In this document: positions 28,485 through 41,900 of the stretch, one piece after another
How positions within the stretch are numbered: position 1 is the stretch's first letter
Layout of the letters: the number at the start of each line of letters is the position of its first letter
Assembly (NCBI RefSeq): GCF_024713945.1
Contig: NC_134686.1
Coordinates: 3,248,001 to 3,312,000, forward strand
Origin: Dermatophagoides farinae
Taxonomy: Eukaryota; Arthropoda; Arachnida; Sarcoptiformes; Pyroglyphidae
DNA length: 64,000 nucleotides
Direction: 5' to 3'
Notes under the pieces: generated by a model
What the model was told of the DNA's origin: nothing
Databases searched by the model: none
What the model saw: the letters and a program-made list of their open reading frames with translations, nothing else
Translations under genes and position numbers: made by a program

Positions 28485-31400
28485 CAAAATGCACATGAAT
28501 AGACAACAACAAATTTCTTTTCCAAAGACAAAATTCAAGATTTGAATATATAACCATTAGAATATTCTTGAATATTATTCGTTCACATGTTTTGTTACAG
28601 TTGGTATTTTTTCGGTTGTTACAATATAAAATGATATGGATTATTTATGACATATTTTCTCTTATAGTCCCCACCCATTGTAGTTGCTTTCGTTTGAAAT
28701 GAATAAACACGATGCTTTACCCTAAATAAACAATAATATATTGATGCGGGGTAAAAAAAAGTTTATCTCATCATCATCATCATAATCAGGATTCAGTTTT
28801 TTTCTTTGATTCCCGGTTTTTGGAATTTGTTCTATTGTGGTTCAATATGTAATTTTTTCTTTCGTATCCGATTACCATTTACCATTGTGAATAAAAAAAA
28901 TTTTCCAAAGAAATTTATTTTTGATATAATAATGATCATCATCATTGGGATGATGATCGGACCAACACCCCACATACACATCATCATAGTTATTATTATG
29001 AGGAGAGAAGTGTACATGTTCTTAATGTTGTTATCATCATCATCATTATTATTGTTATGATGTTATGGTGATATTTTTGGCTTTGGGATAATATTCTATA
29101 TTCGATTTCTTGTTGGGCGTCATTATATTCTGTGTGCAGTGAATGCAAATATGAACGTGTTAATCCTCAGCATAAGTTTGATGATAAAACAGAGGATTCA
29201 TCATCAACCGTATTACATTACACAAGTAATATCCATGTTGAATATTGATACTTTTGATACTTATGATGATGATGATGATTGAAAGTGAGAAAATCTGATC
29301 ATCACTATTTGTTGTTTTGGTAAAATGTGTTTTTGTGTGTGTGTATGAGGCATCAGCAAGAAAGCTAAACAACACATCAAATGGAAAGAATTTTTCACAA
29401 CCCAACACAGACTATGTGGCTAGTGATGTTGATGATGATGAAGGGCTCAAATTTCAAGTAAATGGGATTCTTTCGCATCTTTTTTCGGTTAATCCGGCAT
29501 TAATCATCGTCATCTTCATCACTCACCATCACAATATATGGGTGGTAGCAGTAATGTTAAGCTCAAAACAGACTTGAATAAAAATTGTTAAACATAAGCA
29601 ACATATATTAGACGTCAAATCTCAAATCGAAGGATTTCGCCATGTGTAACTATTAGAAGTTGTCTTTCTATTGTTGGGTGTTAGTCGAATATGTGTGTGG
29701 CGGTTATTATCGTTATTACAAGTTGTCATACGTATTCGGTTACTTTTGAGCTAAAAAGTAGTGTCATCTTTCTTGCAAAATTTCTTTACAGTTTCTCATT
29801 TCCGATGATGGTCGGTGTCCTAGCTCTACCATCATGAAGTCTCATTCTATTTTTCGTCCCTTTTTTTAGATTCAATTCCGTGTGACAAGAGAAAAAATCG
29901 AAATCAAAACGATTGATTTTTTCTCTCAAATATTCAAATCAAAATGATGAATGACATTGAGAATTTCATTTGGGATGTCACATACACACTTATAACATTT
30001 CAAATGAAGAAACAACCACTGTTCCATTCGCGATCCAAAACCGTTTGGTTTCGATTTTTTCTTTTTTTTTTATTTATGAGCCTGTCAAAAGATTTTTTTC
30101 ATCTTTCTTTCCACTTATTATAGAGTGTGTTGTTCACTTTGGTATGTGTGATATAATAATACAATATAGGTGAATGATTCATTCAACTTGAATAATTTTC
30201 TGTTTGCAATGGCCTGAATCGTCATTGAATACTTATATTATTTTATAAACTTTGGTGCTGATGTTTGTAATTACAGTCTTTTTTATATTATTATTATTAT
30301 TCACGGGGATGACATTCTTTTCGTTGCATAATAATAATCGCATCATGTCTGCTTTTTTATTATTATTAAATATTTCATGTTCATGTTGGAACAACACACA
30401 CACCACTTTGAAACCTAGATGAATGTAGCCTTTGGCAACATTTTCTGTCATCATCATCTTATTATTTTCTTTTTCTTTGTTGTATGGTCTCTAATAAAAA
30501 GAATTCTATACAATGATCATCATCATGAATGAAAATCATTGCTTAAATTCTGGCCTGTTTTTTTCTAAATTCTTTCCATTATTAATGTCTCTTTGGCCAA
30601 TCTTCTTACATATTTTTGTTTTCTTATTACTTGAATGGTGATTGTCGGCGCCATTTATATTGTAAAAAACAACACACCATATGCCAAAACACATGATGAT
30701 GATGATGACGATCGTTGTCGAGAAAATCCCATGGTCACATTTGGAACAATAATCATTTGATATTCCTTGTTTGTATCTGTCTTTTTCTGTGTGTGTGTGT
30801 TTGTCAGTCTAAAATTCGTTCAGAAAAAAAGAATATGTGTTAATCCTGATAAATCGACATGTTTTTTTCTTTTTCGCACAAAATGTATTTCAATTCTATT
30901 TCTGGTTTGCGGGTGAAAATAGCTAGATCACCAGTTTGGCATTGGTTAAGTTATTAATTAGACAAGGCACACACACACACATACATGCGGACTAAGATCT
31001 ATAAAGGAAACTTTTTTGTCTGAAAACACTTTTTTCTTGATTCTTTATGGTTTCCTTCATAAAATTCTGTCTTGGTATCTGTTTTTTCGCCATTCTTTCC
31101 ATTAGATCCTTTCTGTGTGTGTTTGTTTGTGTGGGTGGGTTTCTGGTGTTGAGATTTGTTTCTTCATTACTGTATTGAAGATCAAACAGCAAAGACTTTT
31201 TATTTTGTCTGTTTGTGTGTGTCATCATCACTACCATAGTAATGATGACAATGTTATTGTTATTATTATGACGGTCCAACAATGTTTTTTTCCGTTTGGT
31301 CTTGGCGGCGGTTTCGATTATAGCTGTGTGTGTGTAGAAATGCCATTATGGCTATCCGCGCTTAATGATGATTTACGAGTTTTTTCATTTTGTCTTTTTC

Positions 31401-32317
31401 CTTTGGTGACATTAATATCGTATTTATTGAATTTAATATTTGAAATTTTAGTTTTGGTCAAAAAACAAACAGATTAGATTATATATATCCAGTTCGAATC
31501 GATTGAATTTTCAATCAAAAATAATTTTATCTCTAAAAACAAACACTGATTGTATTGAGAATTTGAATTTGAATTTCAAACCATCATAATCTTTTCTGTT
31601 GTGTTGTTTGTCGACGACCAAATCTTTTTCTTTCTTCCTTAGTGTCACACAGTGAAAAAGAGAATAAAATCAGACGCAGAGAGAGAGAGAGATAATAATT
31701 TTCCAGATCATAGATGTTTAGATCTGTGGTACTGAATGTATGATTCTCATTTTGGTATCATCACCATCATTGTCAGTCGTTTTGGTTTTTTTTCGTTGTT
31801 ACAATCATAAAACAGATAATCATATTATTATAATCTCATTCATACGCATCGTTGATTTTTTTTTTCTTTGCTATTCTGGTTGTCTGTTTGACGAGTTGAA
31901 AACTATCTCTTTTCTTTTCTCTATAGCATGATGATGATCGTCATCATAATGATGATACAATACTATGTAACCGTTGCGTTTGGATACAACTTGGTTAGAT
32001 TTATTTTCTGCCATTTTTTCCCTTCTTTTTATTATTATTACCATTATTTGATGGTTATTATTATCATCATCTTTGGAATTGACCGTACTATTTCTTCCGC
32101 ATTTTTTTTCCACCAATTTCTCACTGTGCGTGTGTTCATGAATGTGTGACCGATTGGAATATTGGACATGATTTTCTTTTATTTTTTTCGATGAAAAGTG
32201 TCAAAAAAATTTCTGTGATTATAAGAATAGCTTTTATTGTTGGCCATATATAATTGATGAATTTGGTTGTTTGGAAAAAAATGTGACTAAAATTTTCTGT
32301 TTTTCTCATTTTCACAG

Positions 32318-32426
32318 ATTATTCTCGACATTATGAACAAATTTTTCTCGTTATTTTCATCTTATCCATATTAATTTCAAAAAATATTTGAAATTCAAAC
32401 AACAAACGACGAATGAATCGCAAATA
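32318..32426 (+). promoter_or_regulatory. 5' UTR segment with upstream ORFs (latrophilin)
   Basis: A pyrimidine-rich tract ending in CACAG at 32317 looks like a splice acceptor, so the first coding exon probably begins with about 109 nt of 5' UTR. This leader has two upstream ATGs. The one at 32333 opens a 13-codon frame ending at 32374. The one at 32413 opens a 4-codon frame whose TAA (32425-32427) overlaps the first base of the main ATG at 32427. Overlapping stop/start units of this kind usually lower initiation at the main start or permit reinitiation; that effect here is inferred. Confidence 0.5.
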
Positions 32427-32952
32427 ATGGCAATGTATTCGTCGTTATCGATTAATGGTGCGAAAAAGAAGAGAGAATGGTGGACAAACAATGACAATTA
32501 TGAAATAATATTGATGCCATCAACATCGTCTAAAGTGAAAGCCAGACGATCATTTAAACCACATTTGGAACAAATGGATAATCAAACCGAATTATCACGT
32601 GATAATGATGATGATGATGTTGTAATGGATAATGTTTGTCATAATCATCATCCAGATTATAGATCAACAACAACAAGTATAGTTGCAAATGGAATTCAAT
32701 TCAATTCATCGATAATTGCCAAATATTGCTCATCATCATCAATGTTATCATGTAGAAATATTTCAAATTCACATCATCATTGCGGCCAAAGCCAATCATC
32801 ATCAACGACTGCGAAGCATCAACGACGACCAAATTCTCATTGGACAATGTTATCATCATCATCAGTCATCATTTTGACCATCATTGTTTCATTGATGATG
32901 AATTGCAGTGTTAATGGTGGACTAGTCCATGGACAACATGAAACCAAAAAAG
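32427..32952 (+). CDS. Latrophilin exon 1: leader and signal sequence
   Basis: Encodes 175 codons plus one base (phase 1). The frame opens with ATG at 32427; the next in-frame Met is two codons on. Residues 1-140 are polar, with an Asp run, Ser runs and His clusters. A hydrophobic stretch ([10 protein letters not shown]) follows Met141, whose ATG at 32847 would alone give an ideal 25-30 residue signal peptide. Either the long form carries a type-II-like anchor or an unusually long n-region, or translation begins at 32847. The donor after 32952 joins in phase to the AA of exon 2, forming Glu176. Confidence 0.8.
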
Positions 32953-35900
32953 GTATTTTTATTTGTGTATATATAGTATGGCTTTTACTTTCTTATCCAT
33001 TTCATTGGTAATTTGTAAATTTGTAAATACGCGAAGAATATTTGAAATTTTCTCTCTGTGTGTGTATCGAAATATCAATCAATCATCATTATAGCGACAA
33101 ACGTATAGATAGAAAATCCATATATGCAGTAGCCATGCTATGATTAAATTTGATTTCAGATATTCGATATTCTTCATCTTTGTTCGGACAATCGAATCTA
33201 TCAATTTTTTCTTTTTTGCACATCATCATCATCATTTTTATGTCGATGATTAAATAATGATGATTATGATGGCTGCACGCAATGGCATCCACATGCACAG
33301 AAATGATTGAGTAGGTAGAAGAATATTCCGAGAAAAGTAAATTTGATGATGATTGCCATGATCCATTTTTCTTTCGTTTGCTTTAAATTTTTGTAATGAT
33401 GAAATATGAACCAATTTTTTTACTTTTACTTTTTGTTGTTGTTGTGGACAATCTTGTTAGGATTTCGTTTGTTGAAATACGTCATTGTCATGAATTATGC
33501 ATTCCAATCACTAGATCTTTTAATGTTTGTCTCCGAATCTTGAATACATTGAATGAATTGTCTTGTTTTCAACATTCATCATCATCATCATCATGTTTTC
33601 TTTCGGTTCATCAGTAATTACCTGGGTGAATTCGTGTGTTTGTTTATTGGCCAAAAACCATCTAGATAGGAGAGATGTTCGTGTTTGGAGTATAATGATG
33701 ACGATGGTGATGATGATGATGATGTAGTAGTCGTGAAGCATACATATAGTACAAACAGAAATTGATACCCGAATACAAATAATACCCGGCACGCACGTTC
33801 CAGATATGAATGATATGATATGTGATATGTTGCTTTTGATTCTTCTTACTTGTTCTTGTTTTTATTTTCTCACAACAAACAAATCAACCATCATAATTGG
33901 CCTAATTACTTTGAATGAATGGAAAAAATGAAACAACACAAAACAAAGGTCTATGACATTTTATACATAACCCAACAAGAATGAAATGAACTAGAGTTTT
34001 GTTCTTTGTTTTGAGGATTGTGATAAATTTATTCTGACGGCAACAATCTGGAACACAAACACACAAATGCTTTTCACATCTGTTTGGAAAAAAATTTCAT
34101 TTTTTCTCCGACGTTATGATTTTGAGCCAGATATATAGATTGATATTGTCTTATCTTTGTTAGCAGTAAACTTGATTAGCACACGATATGTGAAAGTTGT
34201 CTGTTGTGTCTGTTTGTTGTTTGTTGTTGTTGTTGTTGATTCATATATCACATTTTGTTTTGTTTTCTTATGTTTTTTCAATGCTTATCAAAAAATGTTC
34301 ACAAGTGTTTGTGTGTGTGTGTGAACAACAAAGACCTACATTTTGAAAATCGATGCTTTTCATGATTTCATTTCATTTATTTCATTTATTTATTTTTCAA
34401 ATCAATAAATTGGGTTAGAAAATTATCAACAGCTAATCAATAATGATGATTGGTTTCATTTTTTTACACACACAATTTATTGTTATCACAGAGGTCATCA
34501 TCACAATACCCTTATGAGTAGTTGTTTGTTATCTGGCCTTAATATTGTTCATTCATTGATTTGTTTCTTTTTTTTCGAAATAATGAGTCAGTTTGACTGT
34601 CTTTGCAAATAATGCTCTAAAAATATACTTTTTTTTAAAAAAAATTGAATGAAATTAAAAAAAATTTTCTCCGAAAAATGTTGATAAATATAGGGTGCAT
34701 CGACAAACGCCTTTCATTTTGAAGATTTGAATTTTTTTTAAATTAAAATCTGGTGTGTGAAAAATCTCACATTTTAACCAGCCTTACTGATTACTGATTA
34801 TGATTATGATTGGTGGCCGACAAAACAAAATCAAAACTGATTATTCAAATCTAGTTTCAAGTAATGGAATTTTTTTCAATTTTCTCCAAGACGCAAAATA
34901 CATTTCCAACTAGACACAATGTTCCACCTTTTTGCTTTAAGCGAGCTTTGTATGATGATTGGCACAATTGTTGCTTCCAGATGATATAATGACGATCACC
35001 CTTTTTGTCCATAATTTAAACTCTGATTTTTTCTTGATGATTGAATTTTCATTTTAGTATCACTTTATTCATCAATCTAATCGATTGAATCAATTTTTTA
35101 TTTGCTATTCGGATTGAATTTTTTTTTTTACTTTGAATATCTCCAATATGAAATCTAGTCCAATTTCATTGTTTGCCGATTTTATTTTGGAATATTTAAA
35201 TAGTAGTTATGTAGCCATTCTGTCAAATGGCCAGCAACAACAACGATGCATAAAACCGATTCATATCTAGAGGCTAGGATCTTTTTTTTATAAAATTGAG
35301 AAGCGTGAAGAAGCTTATCGAGTGAATGAGAGATTGCTGACCAATGCAAATATATGATAGGAATGATTTTCGATCATCATGGAAATGTATCGTCCGAATT
35401 GTAAGTTGTTGAAATGTTTTTACACACGTGTCTAATGCACAACATGAATGATTCTTGTTTGATATTTTTAGGTTTTTCATCTCGTTATTGAGAAAAACTA
35501 TAGCTACATTGACATTTCAACGTCATCGTCACATGATGATGATGAAATTATCTCAAACTAGGCATTTCATCTTTTCATAATCGTCATTGTTTTAGTTCCC
35601 TCTCTGTCTCTCTGTTTGAAAATATATATTTTTGGCTCACTACATTTTGTTTATTATCCTCGGCTTGTTTGGCTGCTCTTTGAACCGTGTTTCTTGTTCT
35701 TGAATTTATTTTGCGTAGCTAAAAAGTACTCGACCAGAATTCATTTCGAAAAAGTTTTTTTTCTGTGTAATACTTTCCCATGAAATATAATGGCAATTCT
35801 TTGTTTCTTTGATGGTTGGTTGAAATTGATTTTTTTTTGTTTGTTGCTTAAATTAGATTCTAAATTTTCATGGAAAAACTGAGAAACATTTATGAATGTT

Positions 35901-38900
35901 GATGGAAAAGCCATTGCTGATGATCATCATTGTTGATTATTGTTTGTTTAACCTTGTCGAAACGATGACTTTTTTCTTGTTGTTTGGCCAATTCCAATAT
36001 TAAATTAAATCTAACACGTGCACGTTGCTACTTCAAAAGATAAATTGTCACTAAATTGTTTATGGAACGTTTACCATCGCATCATTCATTGATCAATGAA
36101 AAATGTTTTTTTAAAAATGCCTGTTGCTTTTCGCAGAAAAAATGGTGGAAAAAAACTTGATTGCTTGTTTTTTGAAAATATTCAACAACTAAAAAAGTTA
36201 ATGAATACAAAATAGCTGCAACCTTTATGTTTTTTTTTTTGGGCACGTTTTCTAGCATTAATCCAGATTTTTAATATTTTTCTGCTATAAAAAAAAATTT
36301 AGAGCAGCTGTGTATATGTGTGTGTGATGATCTGATTTCGAGTCTATTTTCTGATGATGATTTTTATACTCCTTTGATTTTGCTTCAAATACTTTCTCTT
36401 TCTCTTGTTGTTTTTACACGTAATCATTATAAAAACATCCAATAATAATGATGATGGATGTGTAATTACAAGTCATCATTTTGTCTTGTTTTATTTTTTA
36501 TATCAGATTAAAATGTGATGATGATGATGATGATCTAATCTAATGATAATGATGATAATAATGAGAAAACAGTGTGAAAATATGTTTTATTTTTGCTTCC
36601 ATTGTTCTAGATTTGATTTTTTCGAATGATTAGATCAATTTCCTGATTTCAAATTTATCAATTTTTACCGGATTTTTTTCCAGCTGACGGAAAAGATTAA
36701 ATCGATACGATATTTTCGAAATAATGATAATATTGCAATATAATCAATGATTTGTTGTTTTCTTTAACACTTTCACTCATGGAAATAATCTTGATTTCTT
36801 GTTGTTGTCGATCGAATCTCTAGTGTGAAATTTATTTATTTCACATGCATATTTCATTTTTTGTTGTTTTCCTATACAACAAGTCTGGTTGAGAAAAAAA
36901 AACAATGCACATTTGTCTTGTGAATCATATGAAGTAGATTGTTCTTGATGGTGGTCGAACGAATAGCCGAAATCGAGAAATATATGGATGATGGTCATAA
37001 TTTATTTGTTGTTTTATCTAAATCAACATTATTCCAAGTGAAAGTAGAAACCCGTTCTATTTTCTCATTTTGATCAACTGAAAATTGTTTTTTTTTGTTA
37101 AATTGGTCAATATTTTTTTTGTTTGTTAATCACTGTGAGTATTAGTGACTGAACTTGATGTTTATTATTTTATTCACATTTGATAATTAAAAGCATTCCA
37201 TATTTGTTGTATTATAAAACGGAAAATGCTTTTTTCTTGAATGAAAAATGTTCATTGGTCGTCATGTTTGTTGTGGTGGTGGTGGCCTCCGTGATCTAAG
37301 AATTTTTATTTCTTTCGTTTATTCGGTTATATTCAAATATTTTTTTGATTGTCTTATCCACATTATTCCAGTAATAATAATCCAATATCCTTAATGTATG
37401 ATAATTCGTATGTCTCGAATATATTTAGTGAATGTGTGACACACGAACTAAGCAAGCGAAAAGAGAGAAACAGACCAACATGATAAAATATCGGACATTA
37501 ACCGGAATTTTATTTTCCCATTATTACCGGATTCTTTTCGTTTCATCTACGGATATGAATGATGATGATGACAGTAACCATTTTCTGGTGTCTATAAAAT
37601 TATGCTTTATATGGCACTGTTTATCATTATCAAACGTCCAGAAAGCAGAACAGAATTACATGCACAACAGCAGGATATCAACAAACAAACGGTTCATTCT
37701 GTTTGTATATGAATTCTGTAGGAAACATGTGATATATGTCTATATCAGGACAGTCATCATTTTTCGTAACGAAAGGAAGATAAATCCTATAGGAAAAGAA
37801 TGACCAAAGTTAGTGAATATGAATCGTCCATGCACACAAACATCAAATCATTTAACAGGCAATCTTTTTGCAGCTTTTGGTGTTTTCTGTTGCCAATCAA
37901 AAATCATCGGTCAAAGAAAAAGGTACTTTGTATTATTATTATGAGGTATATGATGTGTTGATGTGTTTTTCTTCATTCAGTTTTGATAGTGCCAAGAAAT
38001 AGAGCATATAACAAAATATTGTGTTGTTTGTGGTGTGCGAATATTAATCAAAACAGAAAACTCGGAATGAATGCTGTATACATTAATATTAATTATGTAT
38101 TTGTTTGGTTCATTTTTTCTACTCGATCTTTGTGGTACGATGGAATATAATGGCAATAATAATACTTTTGGTGTTAGGATTGGTGAAACACCGATGAAAC
38201 AACCACCCTCGTACTAATTAGTTAGTTTTTTTGCAAACGTTCTTGGAGTGCTTGCTTTTTTCGATTCTTGTGGGTGTTCCATCATCGAGTGTTTTCATTA
38301 ATTCTTGCTGCGTGTGTGTAGGTTCCGTAATTTTGCTGCTGTTCATTTTTTGTTGCCATACATATCACACTGAGAATAGTAACTCATTTTTTTCTCGATT
38401 CATTTACATTTACGGTTTGTTATTATTATTTTCATAATAAAATTCATATCGGGAATGAATATGAATATTCGTTTGAAGTTTACAAATACATGGATACACA
38501 GTGGTGCATTCGAATTGTTGTTTTTTCTTGTTTGGGTGAAAAAAATTGAAATTATTATTAAGGAATATTCATTTGTTATGATCATGACTTTGTAGAACCT
38601 ATTTCTGGTACCCGTATTTCCACGATTGTTTGTTTGTTTTTCAGTAGGAAAACCTTGTCTTGATGAAGATATGAATTTTTTTCTTTGTAATAACGATAAA
38701 TTGTTTGTCATTTGAAATGTAGACTAGACACTTCAGAGTGAAAGTTTGAATTGGAATTTTCTCTATTGTTTGAGGAAAATTGCCAGAATGCAGGTTAAAT
38801 TGGTGACGTGAGAAAATGCCATAGTATTAATAACCATGATGATTGACAATAATTTGAGTTGTGAGAAATTTTCTTTTTGTCCGTTATTTATTTTATTATT

Positions 38901-41900
38901 ATTGTGTCATGTTTAAACTGTTGTGGATGTTTACAAATGCATACTCATACAGTGGTGACATACAGACACAGATTATGCCACAACAAAGTTATTATCATAA
39001 TAATGACCCAAGTTTCAACCATTAACATCTTTGGACATTTCATTTTTTTTCTGTTTATTATTGTTTGGCCCGGTTTTCGCATTTATTATTTCGTTTCTAA
39101 AATATCGTCTTAATTCAAATGGATCTTTTTGTTTTTGTTGTTGTCGTACCATTATTACTGTTGATTCACATCCATCATTATACATCCCCATTAATTATCT
39201 AATTAATAAGACGATGATGACCATACGAATCACTTTTTTATTATTAAAATGAACATACAACAAGATTATCTTTTCTCAGAACGAAATCATTTCATTGTTA
39301 TTTCCTTTACAGTAGTGAAATTTAAAAAGAAAAACACATCATCATCGTCATTTTGTTTCATAATTCGTTTCATATCTTGTTTAATATTTTGAAAGAAAAT
39401 AAAATAGAAAGCAAGATAGATTCATCATCGTCATCATCATTGCAATCGTATGGTTATTATTATTATCTTTTTTAAAGTTCTTATCGTATATGCTTGTCAT
39501 TCATTGCATTCCATGATTGTGATGTGCTTGTGTGTGTGTGTGTGTGTGTCGCATAGCGAGAAAATGATGTGTCTGTCTTGTCTTGTCTTTCTGGATCTAC
39601 AATCAGATCTAAACACACACAGTGTCTACTTTGGCACATGTGACCTGATTTGAATTCAGCGTTTTGTTTTATTTTGTTTTTTCATTAAATTTATTTTTCA
39701 TTGTTCACCTTTTTCCAGTGCATGTGTCTTTTCTTGTAATGTGTTGCCAATGTGTTTTATCCGTTTTGTACTTGAAGCATCATTTTTATTAAAAAATCTT
39801 ATCACCAATTCCTATGGTGTTGTTCTGATTTTTGTGTGTCTGATGGAAAGAGGAAGGAAATCTTTACACATCCTTTTTTTAATTGTTTCACAACTTATTA
39901 ACTTTTGTTTGAAAAATCGATTGATCATCATCAATCGATCGATCATTTTAAAATTCGATTGATTGGCTCTATCATTTATTCATGAGAATGATGATGATGA
40001 GTTGGTTTTTTTCTTTATTCTTTTTTATTTATTTAAATACGAGAGAAACTTTTTCGTTCGATTAGATCAAAAAACGATTCGAAAATCATTTGAATTCAAA
40101 AAACATTCGCTCTTCATATATTTTCATGATGTCATCATCATCAACTGATTGTTCCGGATTGATGTAGTTTATGACAATGATGATGATATACAAATTGTCT
40201 CCATTTTTTCACATTTTTCACATTGCCAAAAACAATAGCAATTTGATGAATAAAATTTGCAAGATTTTTGGACCAAGAAGTTTTTTCGATGTCAATGTCG
40301 CTTGTTCCATGGCCAAATGATGATGAAATACTTTTTGATTTATGTACGGGGTTATCACTTTCATGTATAGGTATTTATCAACAGATGTTCGGACAAGATT
40401 TAATCTACTACATTTTCAACCGATTGTACTGAATCACGATTGTCCACATTTATGTGCCATTGATGATTATCAATGATGAGTTGAATTGAAATTCTTCATA
40501 ATTTATTTCTCAGATTTGGCATGTTGTTGGCCTTGTCATTTTCCTTGTTTGGACTATCATTGATGACAAACGATGATGCGGACAAACAAATGTACATAAT
40601 GCACGACATATATCATTCGATGTGATGATGATGACAACTTTTTCTCAATGGTTTTCTCATTGTCATAATTCGATATTTTAAAGTATCGGTGATTTTTATT
40701 TAAATGAAAATGCTGATAATAAATAGTGATTAGAATCAATTACAATTTAGAAAAATGAAGAAAAAATTAAACATTTCTATCATGTATACGATTTGCTACG
40801 GGCGCCAACATATATGTGGATGTTTGGGAGAAACAAAAAATTTGATAGTTGTTGCCGACCACCATCGTCAGCCATTGGTCAATGTTTTGTGTTTGTGCAT
40901 GATGATGATTTCAGATGTCCAAATATACATGAACATTTTGGGACCTTGATTTCATCGAATTATTATAACCATAAATTGATTTTTCATTTGCCTCAAACAA
41001 CAAAAATATCATTTGATCATCATATTTTTTTTTAAATTGGCCAATTTCAATTGACACGTAACCTATTAGTTCAATGGCCAATGACCAATTGATCAATTCG
41101 AATTGATTTCTGATCTATTTTGTTTTCGAAAATTCTCACACCACCGATTCGTTATTTATCCACGGTCGTCATTGATTAACTTTATCCCACCATTGAATTT
41201 TTGAAAAAAGTTTTTTGTTTTTAAAAAATAAAAACAAAATCATGTCCATATTCGTAGAACGAAAAAAAAAATTTTCTTTTGACTCTAATGAATGAATTTA
41301 TCGGATAGAAAAAGATTATTATTATTTTTACATTGTGCTAATTGTGGGATGAGTACGCAAACTCACACACACCCAATGGAAATTTTTTTTTCGTTTTTTA
41401 AAATTTACAATACTCTTGAGTGTCGTTCAGGGACTATAAATAATTTTTACGCCCTTATCGTCTATTTCTTTTTTTTTGTTCAATGGTCAAAATATCGATT
41501 TTTGTTTTCCATCGAATCGAATGTTTGAATTGTGACATTTATTGTTATCATTTCTTAGTTTGAATTATTATAATGGCCTTTTTGTGATTTAATTTTTTCC
41601 AATGACAAGAAAACAAGCAAACGATGACCAAATAAATTTTTTCTGTTTTGTTGTTGAAAAACCAACCCATGACATTTAGCTCTTTGAAAGTTGTGCAATA
41701 GAAAAAAATCAGACTAAAGAAATCTAGGTTGCTGATCTGGTCCTTGAAGATGGTCAAAAAAAAAACTTGAAATTTCGTCAAAGGCTACATTATCACATCT
41801 TGGCCATTAAACTCGATGATGATTAAGTTGTAACCAATTATAAACATCCCTGTGATTTAATAATGAGATTCACACAATGTTATTATTTTGTTTGTTTTTT

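Larger units (their letters stand above)
20188..32317. other. Non-coding region upstream of the latrophilin exon
   Basis: No supported gene. The content is AT-rich unique DNA with GAT/ATC, TG/CA and GTT repeats and two adjacent small hairpins at 28392-28484. The right edge ends in a strong pyrimidine-rich splice acceptor (AG at 32316-32317), so at least its last part is probably an intron in the 5' UTR of the latrophilin gene. Promoter position cannot be fixed from sequence. Confidence 0.55.

Noticed and set aside
29317-29577. Frame with a fairly protein-like stretch and a possible donor (CAA/GTAAAT)
   Set aside because: No ATG, no pyrimidine-rich acceptor, and no partner exons or homology that I recognise.
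37432-37803. 123-codon frame inside latrophilin intron 1 as a nested gene
   Set aside because: No domain, signal peptide or promoter; composition fits chance in AT-rich intron DNA.
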